From assembly GCF_947488945.1 (NCBI RefSeq), contig NZ_CANLBS010000002.1, positions 186,001 through 250,000 on the forward strand: a DNA stretch of 64,000 nt, written 5' to 3'. Shown piece by piece: positions 6,617 through 15,040 of the stretch (the stretch's first letter is position 1; each line of letters starts with the position of its first letter). A program made the translations under genes and the position numbers. The notes beneath the pieces were generated by a model. It ran no database searches. It had not been told where the DNA came from and saw nothing but the letters and a program-made list of their open reading frames with translations. This DNA is from an uncultured Streptomyces sp. (lineage in GTDB: Bacteria; Actinomycetota; Actinomycetes; Streptomycetales; Streptomycetaceae).

Positions 6617-8344
6617 ATGCGTCATCCGTCCGTCACAGCCCGCAGAGCCGCCCTCGCGGCCGTCGTCCTCGCCGTCGGAGCGGGCGCCGTCGCCTGCGGA
6701 CCCGAGGAGTCCGGCAAGAGCGCCGCCGGCCGGTCCGGCGCGACCGGCGCGCCCGCCGAGGGCGGCACGCTGACCGTCCTCAACTCCACGGCGCAGTCGG
6801 ACTTCGACCCGGCACGGCTCTACACCTCCGGCGGCGGCAACGTCCCCTCCCTCGTCTTCCGCACCCTCACCACCCGCAACCGCGAGAACGGCGAGGCCGG
6901 CGCGCAGGTCGTCCCCGACCTCGCCACCGACCTGGGCACGCCCAGCGAGAACGCCACCGTCTGGACGTACACCCTCAAGGACGGGCTGAAGTACGAGGAC
7001 GGCACCGCGATCACCAGCGCGGACGTCAAGTACGGCATCGAGCGCTCGTTCGCCGCCGAACTCTCCGGCGGCGCGCCCTACCTGCGCGACTGGCTGATCG
7101 GCGGCGCCGACTACCAGGGCCCCTACAAGGACAAGAAGGGCCTCGACTCGATCGGGACGCCCGACGACCGGACGATCGTCTTCCACCTGAACAAGCCCGA
7201 AGGCGAGTTCCCCTACCTGGCGACCCAGACCCAGACCACCCCCGTCCCGCAGGCCAAGGACACCGGCGCCGCGTACGAGAACCACCCCGTCTCCTCGGGC
7301 CCGTACAAGGTCGTCTCCAACGAGGGTGACGGCGAACGCCTCGTCCTCGAACGCAACCCCTACTGGTCCGCGAAGACCGACTCCGAGCGCAAGGCCTACC
7401 CGGACAGGATCGACGTCCGCTCCGGGCTCGACTCCGCCGTCATCAACCAGCGGCTCTCCGCCTCCCGGGGCGCCGACGCCGCCGCCGTCACCACCGACAC
7501 CAACCTGGGCCCGGCCGAACTCGCCCAGGTCACCGGCGACGAGGACCTCGCCGCCCGGGTCGGCACCGGCCACTTCGGCTACACCAACTACATCGCCTTC
7601 AACCCGAAGGTGAAGCCGTTCGACAACCCGAAGGTGCGCCAGGCGATCTCCTACGCCGTCGACCGCTCCTCGGTCGTCAACGCGGCCGGCGGCTCCGCGC
7701 TCGCCGAGCCCGCCACCACCTTCCTGCCCGAGCAGAAGTCCTTCGGGCACACCGCCTACGACGCCTTCCCCGCCGGGAAGACCGGTGACGCCGTCAAGGC
7801 CAGGGAGCTGCTGAAGGAGGCCGGCTACCCGAACGGGCTGACCGTCACCCTGACCCACTCCAACGCGAAGGACTTCGCCACCAGCCCGGAGATCGCCACC
7901 GCCCTCCAGGAGGCGCTGAAGAAGGCCGGCATCACCGTCGAGCTGAAGGGCCTCGAAGACAACGCCTATTCCGACACGGTGTACAACGTGAAGACCGAGC
8001 CCGGCTTCTTCCTGGCCGGCTGGGGCGCCGACTGGCCGTCCGGCGGGCCGTTCCTCGCCCCGATCTTCGACGGCCGCCAGATCGTGAAGTCCGGGTACAA
8101 CTTCAACTCCGCGCAGCTCGACGACGCGTCGGTCAACAAGGAGATCGACGAGATCAACAAGCTCACCGACCTCGGCGCCGCCGCCGCCCGCTGGGGCGCG
8201 CTGGACGAGAAGATCGGCGGACAGGCGCTGACCGTGCCGCTGTTCCACCCCGTCTACCAGCGGCTCTACGGCTCGTCCGTCAAGAACGTCGTCATCAGCG
8301 ACTGGACGGGCGTGCTGGACATCTCGCAGGTCGCGGTCAAGTAG
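6617..8344 (+). CDS. ABC transporter solute-binding lipoprotein (peptide/nickel family 5)
   Basis: A 575-residue extracellular binding lipoprotein for a DppA/OppA-type importer. The N-terminus has a positively charged region, a hydrophobic stretch and a lipobox (GAVAC) with the lipidated Cys near residue 25. The mature part shows family-5 features: GGTLTVLN, then TYTLKDGLKYEDGTAITSAD near residues 120-138, and NPYWSA near residue 252. The likely cargo is short peptides; a sulfur-containing ligand is suggested only by the leader peptide upstream. The ATG has GAGAGG 11 nt upstream. It is the first transporter gene of a four-gene operon with 2-bp or overlapping junctions. Confidence 0.88.
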   Translation: MRHPSVTARRAALAAVVLAVGAGAVACGPEESGKSAAGRSGATGAPAEGGTLTVLNSTAQSDFDPARLYTSGGGNVPSLVFRTLTTRNRENGEAGAQVVPDLATDLGTPSENATVWTYTLKDGLKYEDGTAITSADVKYGIERSFAAELSGGAPYLRDWLIGGADYQGPYKDKKGLDSIGTPDDRTIVFHLNKPEGEFPYLATQTQTTPVPQAKDTGAAYENHPVSSGPYKVVSNEGDGERLVLERNPYWSAKTDSERKAYPDRIDVRSGLDSAVINQRLSASRGADAAAVTTDTNLGPAELAQVTGDEDLAARVGTGHFGYTNYIAFNPKVKPFDNPKVRQAISYAVDRSSVVNAAGGSALAEPATTFLPEQKSFGHTAYDAFPAGKTGDAVKARELLKEAGYPNGLTVTLTHSNAKDFATSPEIATALQEALKKAGITVELKGLEDNAYSDTVYNVKTEPGFFLAGWGADWPSGGPFLAPIFDGRQIVKSGYNFNSAQLDDASVNKEIDEINKLTDLGAAAARWGALDEKIGGQALTVPLFHPVYQRLYGSSVKNVVISDWTGVLDISQVAVK

Positions 8345-8346
8345 CC

Positions 8347-9333
8347 ATGACCGCACCCCTGCTGATCCAGGAGGCGGGGGCCGTCCGGACGGCCCCCGCC
8401 TCCGGGGCCCACGCCTTCTGGCGGCGGCTGCGCGCCCGGCGGTCCGCCGTCGTGGCGGGCGCCGTCGCCGCCCTGCTCGTCCTGACCGCCCTCGCCGCGC
8501 CGCTGCTCGCGGCCGTGGAGGGCCAGGACCCCACCACCTACCACCCGGACCTGGTCGACTCCGCCACCGGCGGGGTGCCGGTCGGCGCCTTCGGGGGCAT
8601 GAGCGCCGACCACTGGCTCGGCGTCGAACCCCTCACCGGCCGCGACCTGTTCGCCCGCGTCGCCTACGGCGCCCGCGTCTCGCTCGGCGTCGCCCTCGGA
8701 GCGACCCTGCTCCAGGTGCTCGTCGGCGTCGCCGTGGGGCTCGCCGCCGGGCTCGGCAACCGCTGGGTCGACCAGGCGCTCAGCCGCCTCACCGACGTGG
8801 TCGTCGCGCTGCCCGTCATGGTGATCGCCCTCGCCGCGCTCGCCGTGGTGCCCGCCGGATTCCCCCGGCCGGTCCTCATCGCGGTCATGGTCGGCCTGGT
8901 CGGCTGGTCCGGCATCTCCAAGATCGTGCGCTCGCAGACACTCGCCCTCAAACAGCTCGACCACGTCGCGGCGGCCCGGCTGAGCGGCTGGAGCGGGGTG
9001 CGGATCGCCCGGCGCGAACTGCTGCCCGCGCTCGCCGCCCCCGTCATCACCTACGCCGTGCTGCTCTTCCCCGGCAACATCGTCGTCGAGGCGGCGCTGT
9101 CCTTCCTCGGGGTCGGCATCAAACCGCCGACTCCGTCCTGGGGACAGATGCTCAGCGACGCCGACACCTGGTACCGCGCCGCCCCCACCTACCTGCTGAT
9201 CCCCGCCCTGCTGATCTTCGTCACCGTGCTCGCGCTGACCGTGCTCGGCGAGGGCGTCCGCACCGCGCTCGACCCGCGCGTCGCCTCGCGGCTGCGGATC
9301 GGCACCGGCCGCAAGAAGGAGGCCGGAGCGTGA
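8347..9333 (+). CDS. ABC transporter permease, DppC-like
   Basis: A 328-residue inner-membrane permease of a peptide importer. It has an N-terminal hydrophobic helix (residues 37-57), a long extracytoplasmic loop, then a block of five helices. The cytoplasmic EAA-type loop (DHVAAARLSGWSGVRIARRE) lies near residues 205-225, and the C-terminus has the DppC signature ALSFLGVGIKPPTPSWG. It begins 2 bp after the binding-protein stop and overlaps the next permease by 4 bp (GTGA), so it is translationally coupled. In most dpp/opp operons the DppB-type permease comes first; here the order is reversed. Confidence 0.88.
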   Translation: MTAPLLIQEAGAVRTAPASGAHAFWRRLRARRSAVVAGAVAALLVLTALAAPLLAAVEGQDPTTYHPDLVDSATGGVPVGAFGGMSADHWLGVEPLTGRDLFARVAYGARVSLGVALGATLLQVLVGVAVGLAAGLGNRWVDQALSRLTDVVVALPVMVIALAALAVVPAGFPRPVLIAVMVGLVGWSGISKIVRSQTLALKQLDHVAAARLSGWSGVRIARRELLPALAAPVITYAVLLFPGNIVVEAALSFLGVGIKPPTPSWGQMLSDADTWYRAAPTYLLIPALLIFVTVLALTVLGEGVRTALDPRVASRLRIGTGRKKEAGA

Positions 9334-10319
9334 CCCGCTTCCTGCTGCGCCGCGCGGGCGGCGCGCTGCTGGTGCTCTTCGTGCTGAGCGTCGTCGTCTA
9401 CGCCGCGTTCTACGTGGCCCCCGGCAACGTCGCCCAGATCGCCTGCGGTCCCCGGTGCTCACCCGCGCAGGTCGCCCAGGTGAGCGACCAACTCCGCCTC
9501 GGCGACCCGGTGTACGTCCAGTACGCCCACTTCGTCCAAGGCATCTTCGCCGGCCGGGACTACTCCACCGGTACCGGCGTCCTGCACTGCCAGGCACCCT
9601 GCCTCGGCCGCTCCTACCAGGACGACCAGCAGGTCACCGACATGATCCTGGCCAAGCTCCCCGCCACCGCCTCGCTGGCCCTCGGCGCGTTCGTGCTGTG
9701 GATCGTGCTCGGCGTCGGCACCGGGCTGCTCTCGGTCTGGCGGCGCGGCCGCGCCACCGAACGCGTGCTGACCGGACTGACGCTGGCCGGCATGGCGACG
9801 CCCGTCTTCGTCGTCGGCCTGCTGCTCATCATCGTCTGCTGCTCCGTCCTGCGGATCCTGCCGTTCCCCGACTACGTGCCGCTGACCGACGACCCCGAGC
9901 AGTGGGCCTGGAACCTGCTGCTGCCCTGGGTCTCGCTCGCCCTCGTCACCGCCGCCCCGTACGCCCGGATGACCCGCGCGTCGATGCTGGAGACCCTCGC
10001 CGAGGACCATGTGCGCACCTTCCGGGCGTACGGAGTCGGCGAACGCGCCATCGTCGGGCGGCACGCCCTGCGCGGCGCGCTCGGACCGGTGATCGCGCTC
10101 GGCGCGCTGGACATCGGCTCGATGTTCGGCGGCGCGGTGCTCACCGAGTCGCTGTTCGACATCCCCGGCGTCGGACGGGAACTCGTCGAGGCCGTGAAGA
10201 ACGTGGATCTCCCGGTCGTCGTCGGGCTGGTGCTGGTCACCGGCTTCTTCGTCGTCCTCGCCAACGCCGTCGCCGACATCCTCCAGGCGCTGGCCGACCG
10301 TCGGGTGGTGCTCTCATGA
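9330..10319 (+). CDS. ABC transporter permease, DppB-like
   Basis: A 329-residue permease with the DppB layout. The first helix is at residues 9-31. A periplasmic-side loop holds four cysteines in two CxxxC pairs (ACGPRC and HCQAPC), unusual for the family and possibly disulfide-bonded. Further helices follow, with the EAA loop (EDHVRTFRAYGVGERAIVGR) near residue 225 and the C-terminal ESLFDIPGVGREL. The GTG start overlaps the upstream permease by 4 bp, and its stop overlaps the ATPase start by 4 bp (ATGA). All three encoded membrane and ATPase parts are thus made from one coupled message. Confidence 0.88.
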   Translation: MTRFLLRRAGGALLVLFVLSVVVYAAFYVAPGNVAQIACGPRCSPAQVAQVSDQLRLGDPVYVQYAHFVQGIFAGRDYSTGTGVLHCQAPCLGRSYQDDQQVTDMILAKLPATASLALGAFVLWIVLGVGTGLLSVWRRGRATERVLTGLTLAGMATPVFVVGLLLIIVCCSVLRILPFPDYVPLTDDPEQWAWNLLLPWVSLALVTAAPYARMTRASMLETLAEDHVRTFRAYGVGERAIVGRHALRGALGPVIALGALDIGSMFGGAVLTESLFDIPGVGRELVEAVKNVDLPVVVGLVLVTGFFVVLANAVADILQALADRRVVLS

Positions 10320-12073
10320 GCCTCGTCGAAGTGTCCGGACTGACCATCGACTTCGACGGCGTACGCGCCGTGGACGGGCTCTCCTTCACGCTGGACGAGG
10401 GGGCCGCCCTCGGCGTCGTCGGCGAGTCGGGGTCCGGCAAGAGCGCCACCGCCTACGCCCTGCTCGGACTGCACCGGGGGACCGGCGCGGCGGTCGGCGG
10501 CTCCGTGCGCGTCGCCGGCACCGACGTGCTGAGCGCGTCCGACGCGGAGATACGGGCGCTGCGCGGGGCGAAGGCCGCCATGGTCTTCCAGGACCCGCTC
10601 TCCTCGCTCGACCCGTACCAGTGCGTCGGCGACCAGATCGCGGAGGTGTACCGGGTCCACAACCGGGCCTCCCGGCGGGCCGCGCGGGCCCTCGCCGTGA
10701 CGGTGCTCGACCGGGTCGGCGTGCCCGACGCTCCCCGGCGGGCGCGGTCGCGCCCGCACGAGTTCTCCGGGGGCATGCGCCAGCGCGCGCTGATCGCGAT
10801 GGCGCTGGCCTGCGAACCGGAACTGCTGATCGCCGACGAGCCGACGACCGCCCTGGACGTCACCGTGCAGGCGCAGATCCTCGACCTGCTGCACGACCTG
10901 CGCCACGAGACCGGCATGGGGCTGATCCTGGTCACCCACGACGTCGGCGTCGCCGCCGAGAGCGTGGACGAGATCCTGGTGATGCGCGACGGCCGGGAAG
11001 TGGAACACGGCCCGGTGGCCCGCACGCTGAGCGAGCCGCGCGCGCCCTACACCCGGACGCTGCTCTCCGCCGTGCCCCGCATCACGCCGCCGGACCGGCC
11101 CGTACCCGCACCCGGACCTCCCGCCACGACGGCCGCCGTCGTGGCGCCGCGCCCCCGCAGGCCGCAAGCGGAACCGGCCGGGGAGACTCCGGACCGGGCC
11201 GCGCCGCTGCTCGAAGCGGTCGGACTGCGCAAGGAGTTCGGCCGGGGGAGGGGACGGTTCACCGCCGTCGACGACGTCTCCGTCACCGTCGAGGCGGGCC
11301 GCACGCTCGGCATCGTCGGCGAGAGCGGCAGCGGAAAGACGACCCTCGGACGGATGCTGGTACGCCTGACCGACCCGACCGCGGGCCGGCGCCGTTACGG
11401 GGGTACGGAGATCGGCGCGCTGTCGGCGCGGGGACTGCGCCCGCACCGGCGGGAGTTGCAGATGGTCTTCCAGGACCCGGTCGCCTCCCTCAACCCGCGG
11501 CGGTCGGTGGGCGAGTCCGTCGCGGACCCGCTGCGGGCCGCCGGGGAGCGCGACGAGGACCGTCTCCGCGAGCGGGTCGGCGGGCTGCTGGAACGGGTCG
11601 GCCTGGACGCCGGGCGTTACGACGCCTATCCGCACGAGTTCAGCGGCGGGCAGCGCCAACGCGTCGGGATCGCCCGCGCGCTGGCCGCCGAACCCCGGCT
11701 GATCGTCTGCGACGAACCGGTCTCCGCGCTGGACGTCACCACCCAGGCGCAGGTGGTGGCGCTGCTCGCCGAACTCCAGCGGGAGCTGGGCATCGGCCTG
11801 GTCTTCATCGCCCACGACCTCGCGGTGGTCCAGCAGGTCAGCCACCGGGTGGCCGTGATGCGCGGGGGCCGGATCGTGGAGCAGGGCACCGTCGACGAGG
11901 TGTACGGCGCCCCCGGCGACCCGTACACCCGGCAGCTCCTGGCGGCCGTCCCGGCACTGGACCCGGCGGTGGCGAAGGCCCGGCGCGCGGCCCGGCGCCG
12001 GCAGGCCGGCGGGGCGGCGGCGTCCGCGCCTGCTCCGTCGGCGGCGGCCGGGGCGGCGCGCGTGGCGGGCTGA
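10316..12073 (+). CDS. Fused dual ATPase subunit of the peptide ABC importer (DppD-DppF type)
   Basis: A 585-residue protein with two complete ABC cassettes in tandem. The first has Walker A GESGSGKS (residue about 38), signature FSGGMRQR and Walker B LLIADEPTT. The second has GESGSGKT (about 338), FSGGQRQR and LIVCDEPVSALD. A variable linker rich in Pro and Ala (residues about 258-295) joins them. It powers the importer encoded just upstream, so the operon is complete: binding protein, two permeases and both ATPases. The ATG overlaps the permease stop (ATGA). The C-terminal 40 residues are Ala/Arg-rich. A strong hairpin follows, shared with the convergent lysE-like gene. Confidence 0.9.
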   Translation: MSLVEVSGLTIDFDGVRAVDGLSFTLDEGAALGVVGESGSGKSATAYALLGLHRGTGAAVGGSVRVAGTDVLSASDAEIRALRGAKAAMVFQDPLSSLDPYQCVGDQIAEVYRVHNRASRRAARALAVTVLDRVGVPDAPRRARSRPHEFSGGMRQRALIAMALACEPELLIADEPTTALDVTVQAQILDLLHDLRHETGMGLILVTHDVGVAAESVDEILVMRDGREVEHGPVARTLSEPRAPYTRTLLSAVPRITPPDRPVPAPGPPATTAAVVAPRPRRPQAEPAGETPDRAAPLLEAVGLRKEFGRGRGRFTAVDDVSVTVEAGRTLGIVGESGSGKTTLGRMLVRLTDPTAGRRRYGGTEIGALSARGLRPHRRELQMVFQDPVASLNPRRSVGESVADPLRAAGERDEDRLRERVGGLLERVGLDAGRYDAYPHEFSGGQRQRVGIARALAAEPRLIVCDEPVSALDVTTQAQVVALLAELQRELGIGLVFIAHDLAVVQQVSHRVAVMRGGRIVEQGTVDEVYGAPGDPYTRQLLAAVPALDPAVAKARRAARRRQAGGAAASAPAPSAAAGAARVAG

Positions 12074-12113
12074 CGCGGCAGCCCCGCCGCCGGTCCCGCC
12101 GGCCCGGCCTCCG

Positions 12114-12158
12114 GACCGCGCCCCGCGCCCTCCCGTTCCCGGGGCGCGGGGCGCGGTC
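12114..12158. terminator. Hairpin between the ABC operon and lysE-like gene
   Basis: A 16-bp stem (GACCGCGCCCCGCGCC and its complement) with a 13-nt loop. It lies between the convergent ends and overlaps the stop codon of the lysE-like gene by 2 bp. Confidence 0.6.
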
Positions 12159-12789
12159 AGGTCCGTACCACCAGGAGACGGAGCGCGAGCGCGGCGATCA
12201 GCGACGCGGAGACCACGCCGGTCAGCAGCCGGCCGCGGTCCCCGGTCAGCGCGCGGCCCAGCAACGCGCCGCCGCAGGCCAGCAGGGACTGCCAGCCCGC
12301 GGACGCGGCGAACGCCGCCGCCACGAACACCGCCCGCTCCGCCGGGCCCGCCCCCGCGGACAGCGTGCCGCCGAGCACCAGCGCGGCGAAGTAGACCACC
12401 GTCGTGGGGTTCAGCAGGGTGAGCGCCAGCAAGGACGCAAAGGCCCGCGCCGGCGAGGGCGGAGCCCCGTCGCGGGCGTCCGCCGACTCCCGCGCGCGGT
12501 ACCGGCGTACGGCCGATCGGCCGGTCCGCACCGCCAGTGCCAGGAGCACGGCGGCGGAGAACAGGCGCAGCGGGAGCAGGACCGGCGTGAGCAGGGGCGC
12601 CAGGGTGGCGCCCCCGGCCGCCGCGACCAGGGCGTAGAGGCCGTCGGCGGTGGCGACCCCGAGGGCCGCGCAGGCCCCGGTCCGCAGCGGCGTCCGGGCC
12701 GCCAGGGCCACCAGATACGCCGCGACCGCGCCCACCGGGACGGCGATGCCGAGGCCGGCCAGCAGCCCCGCGAGGGCCGCCGCGCTCAC
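12157..12789 (-). CDS. LysE/RhtB family exporter
   Basis: A 210-residue membrane protein with about six helices, of the LysE/RhtB amino-acid exporter family. The N-terminus [19 protein letters not shown] carries the PxG motif, and later helices include [17 protein letters not shown] with the family NP pair. Substrates of this family are amino acids or small metabolites; which one cannot be told. The start is a GTG with a poor ribosome site. It is convergent with the ABC importer and divergent from the glycan operon, so it is its own unit. Confidence 0.82.
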   Translation of the reverse strand: MSAAALAGLLAGLGIAVPVGAVAAYLVALAARTPLRTGACAALGVATADGLYALVAAAGGATLAPLLTPVLLPLRLFSAAVLLALAVRTGRSAVRRYRARESADARDGAPPSPARAFASLLALTLLNPTTVVYFAALVLGGTLSAGAGPAERAVFVAAAFAASAGWQSLLACGGALLGRALTGDRGRLLTGVVSASLIAALALRLLVVRT

Positions 12790-13180
12790 GGACGGAGAGG
12801 ATCGGGCCTCCGTCGGCGGCCGGGCCGCTGCTGGTCGCCCCGGTGCGGGGCGGAGGGAGCGGCGGCCGGGGGCGCGGGGGTGAGAGTCGTCTTCATGGCC
12901 GGGAGACTGCCGGTCCCGACGGGGCGCGGCAAGCCGTTTTCCGCGCCCGGCACCGCCACTGTTCCCGTCCCGGACCCGGCGTCACGGCCTGACGGCGTGT
13001 GACCGAACGCCAAGCGATGCGAAGGAACGCCGCCGGGGCGCGAAGGTTACGACGGTTCACCCCTTTCGGTGGTGCGACGGACAACCGTCCGTCATCCCCC
13101 CGTCCTGTCCGCATACGGTCGTCCCGCTGTGAGCCACCCGCCAACGGTGGCTGCCCACAAGGGAGATCGGGGGTGCACTC
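12790..13180. promoter_or_regulatory. Divergent intergenic region upstream of the glycan operon
   Basis: About 390 bp without a supportable gene. Near the operon there is a TACGGT -10-like box at 13114-13119 without a convincing -35, and a GCCACC/GGTGGC hairpin at 13133-13151. The sequence AAGGGAGATCGGGGG lies before the GTG at 13181. I see no clear binding site for a known regulator. Confidence 0.35.
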
Positions 13181-15040
13181 GTGCGGATCGGCCTGCTCAC
13201 CGATGGTGGTTATCCGTATGCGAACGGTGAGTCCAGACTGTGGTGCGACCGCTTGGTACGCGGTCTGCCCCAGCACGAGTTCGACCTTTTCGCGCTGAGC
13301 CGCTCCGCCGAGCAGGAGGACCTCGGCCGGGTCCTGCTCCCGCCGCAGGTCCGCGAGGTGTACACCGCACCGCTCTGGGACTCGGAGGAGGACGTGCTGC
13401 GCGGCGGCGAGGGCGGCTGCGGGCTCACCCGGCTGGTGACCGGCGGCGCCGGAGCGTACGGGCGCCGCGAGCGGCGCCGGTTCACGGCGCACCTGACGGA
13501 GCTCTGCACCGCCGTCTGCGCGTCCGAGGAGGACGCCGCGCGCACCGCCGGACTGTTCACCCGGGGGCTCTACGGGCTCGCCGAGCTGGCCCGGGAGCAC
13601 GGCGGGCTGCACACCGCCCTCCGCTCCGAGGCCACGGTGCGGATCCTGGAGGCGGCCTGCCGCGCCCGGGGCACCGCCCGCACGGTGCAGCGCGCGACCG
13701 TCGCCGACCAACTCGCCTTCGCCGCCGAGCTGGAACGCCTGCTGCGACCCCTCTCGCTCGACTGGTACGACGACGACACCCTCGGCTCGGTGGACCTCTG
13801 CCACGCCGCATCCGGCGGCGCGGCCGCCCTGCCGGGGCTGCTGGCCAAACGCTTCTTCGGCACCCCGTTGCTCGTCACCGAGCACACCGTCCCGCTCCGC
13901 ACCCACTACCTCTCCGCCCCGGACGGAGCCGGCGCTCCGGCCCGCGCCCTGCTGGCCCGGCTGCACGCCCGGCTCGCCGCCGAGGTGTACCGGCAGGCCG
14001 CCGTGATCACCCCCGGCAACACCCATGTGCGCCGCTGGCAGGAACGCTGCGGTGCGGACCCCGGCAGGGTGCGCACGGTGTACCCCGGCATGGAGGCCGC
14101 CCGGTTCGCCGGGGTCGGCGAGGGACCGCAGGACGACGGAGCGGGCCCGGGCACGCTGGTGTGGGTGGGCAGGATCGAACCGGCCAAGGATCTGATCGGC
14201 CTGCTGCACGCCTTCGCCGAGGTCCACCGCGCCGAGCCGGACGCCCGGCTCCGCGTCTTCGGGGCCCCCGCCGACGGCCCCGAGGGCGCCGCGTACCTCG
14301 GTCACTGCCGGGCGCTCGCGGCGCGGCTCCTCCCCGACGAGGCGGACGGCGCGCACGCCGAGGGCGACAGCCCCGTCTCCTTCGAGGAGATCGGCGGCCC
14401 CGAGGCGCACGACCTCGCCGAGGCGTACGCGGCGGGCGGCATCGTCGTCCTGTCCAGCGTCGTGGAGGGGTTCCCGATCAGTCTGGTGGAGGCGATGTTC
14501 TGCGGTCGGGCCACCGTCTCCACGGACGTGGGCGCCGTGGTCGAAGTCATCGGCGGCACCGGCCTGGTGGTGCCTGCGCGCAATCCGAAGGCGCTCGCCG
14601 ACGCCTGCCTCGCCCTGCTCGGCGACCCCGAGCGCCGTGCCCGCCTGGGGGCCGCCGCGCGGGCCCGCGCCGTCGAACTCTTCACGGTCGAGCAGAACCT
14701 GGCGGCGTACCGGTCCATCTACCTGGAACTGCTGGCCCGTTCACCGGGGCGGGTGGCCCGCGCGGCCCGGTACGACGACCGCGACACCCGGCCCTTCGCC
14801 ACGCCGCCGGAGGCCCATGTGCTGGGGGAACGCACGGGCGGGGCACGGACCCCACAACCGGCCGGGCGGGCCGCGGTACCGGACGCGGGTCCCGTCGAGG
14901 AGCGGTGGGTCCCGGCGGCCGCCACGGCTCCGGGGGCGCACGCGTCCGCGGAGTCCGCCGGCGCGCGCGCCGGGCGGGTGCCGCGCTGGGCCCAGGTCCC
15001 CGAAGGCGCGTGTGCCGGGGCGGGGGACGGCGATGCGTGA
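13181..15040 (+). CDS. DUF3492/PelF-type glycosyltransferase
   Basis: A 619-residue GT-B glycosyltransferase (GT4 clan) with the N-terminal DUF3492 module that defines PelF-like enzymes. It starts MRIGLLTDGGYPYANGESRL and has the VTEHTVPLRTHYLS region near residue 233. The C-terminal Rossmann half carries WVGRIEPAKD near residue 328 and the donor-binding block EGFPISLVEAMFCGRATVST near residue 430. Known PelF makes the Pel polymer, an alpha-1,4-linked N-acetylgalactosamine/galactosamine chain, from UDP-GalNAc. The last 110 residues are a variable Pro/Ala-rich tail. The GTG start overlaps no other gene, and its stop overlaps the next start. That it builds a galactosamine polymer here is inference. 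Confidence 0.85.
   Translation: MRIGLLTDGGYPYANGESRLWCDRLVRGLPQHEFDLFALSRSAEQEDLGRVLLPPQVREVYTAPLWDSEEDVLRGGEGGCGLTRLVTGGAGAYGRRERRRFTAHLTELCTAVCASEEDAARTAGLFTRGLYGLAELAREHGGLHTALRSEATVRILEAACRARGTARTVQRATVADQLAFAAELERLLRPLSLDWYDDDTLGSVDLCHAASGGAAALPGLLAKRFFGTPLLVTEHTVPLRTHYLSAPDGAGAPARALLARLHARLAAEVYRQAAVITPGNTHVRRWQERCGADPGRVRTVYPGMEAARFAGVGEGPQDDGAGPGTLVWVGRIEPAKDLIGLLHAFAEVHRAEPDARLRVFGAPADGPEGAAYLGHCRALAARLLPDEADGAHAEGDSPVSFEEIGGPEAHDLAEAYAAGGIVVLSSVVEGFPISLVEAMFCGRATVSTDVGAVVEVIGGTGLVVPARNPKALADACLALLGDPERRARLGAAARARAVELFTVEQNLAAYRSIYLELLARSPGRVARAARYDDRDTRPFATPPEAHVLGERTGGARTPQPAGRAAVPDAGPVEERWVPAAATAPGAHASAESAGARAGRVPRWAQVPEGACAGAGDGDA

Noticed and set aside
6434..8356. A 640-codon minus-strand frame opposite the binding-protein gene
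   Set aside because: Same reason; the plus strand has a lipoprotein signal and family-5 motifs.
9872..11845. A 657-codon reading frame on the minus strand inside the ABC importer genes
   Set aside because: High-GC shadow: the plus strand holds clear ABC motifs, and the minus reading has no domain and an Arg/Gly/Val composition typical of the wrong frame.
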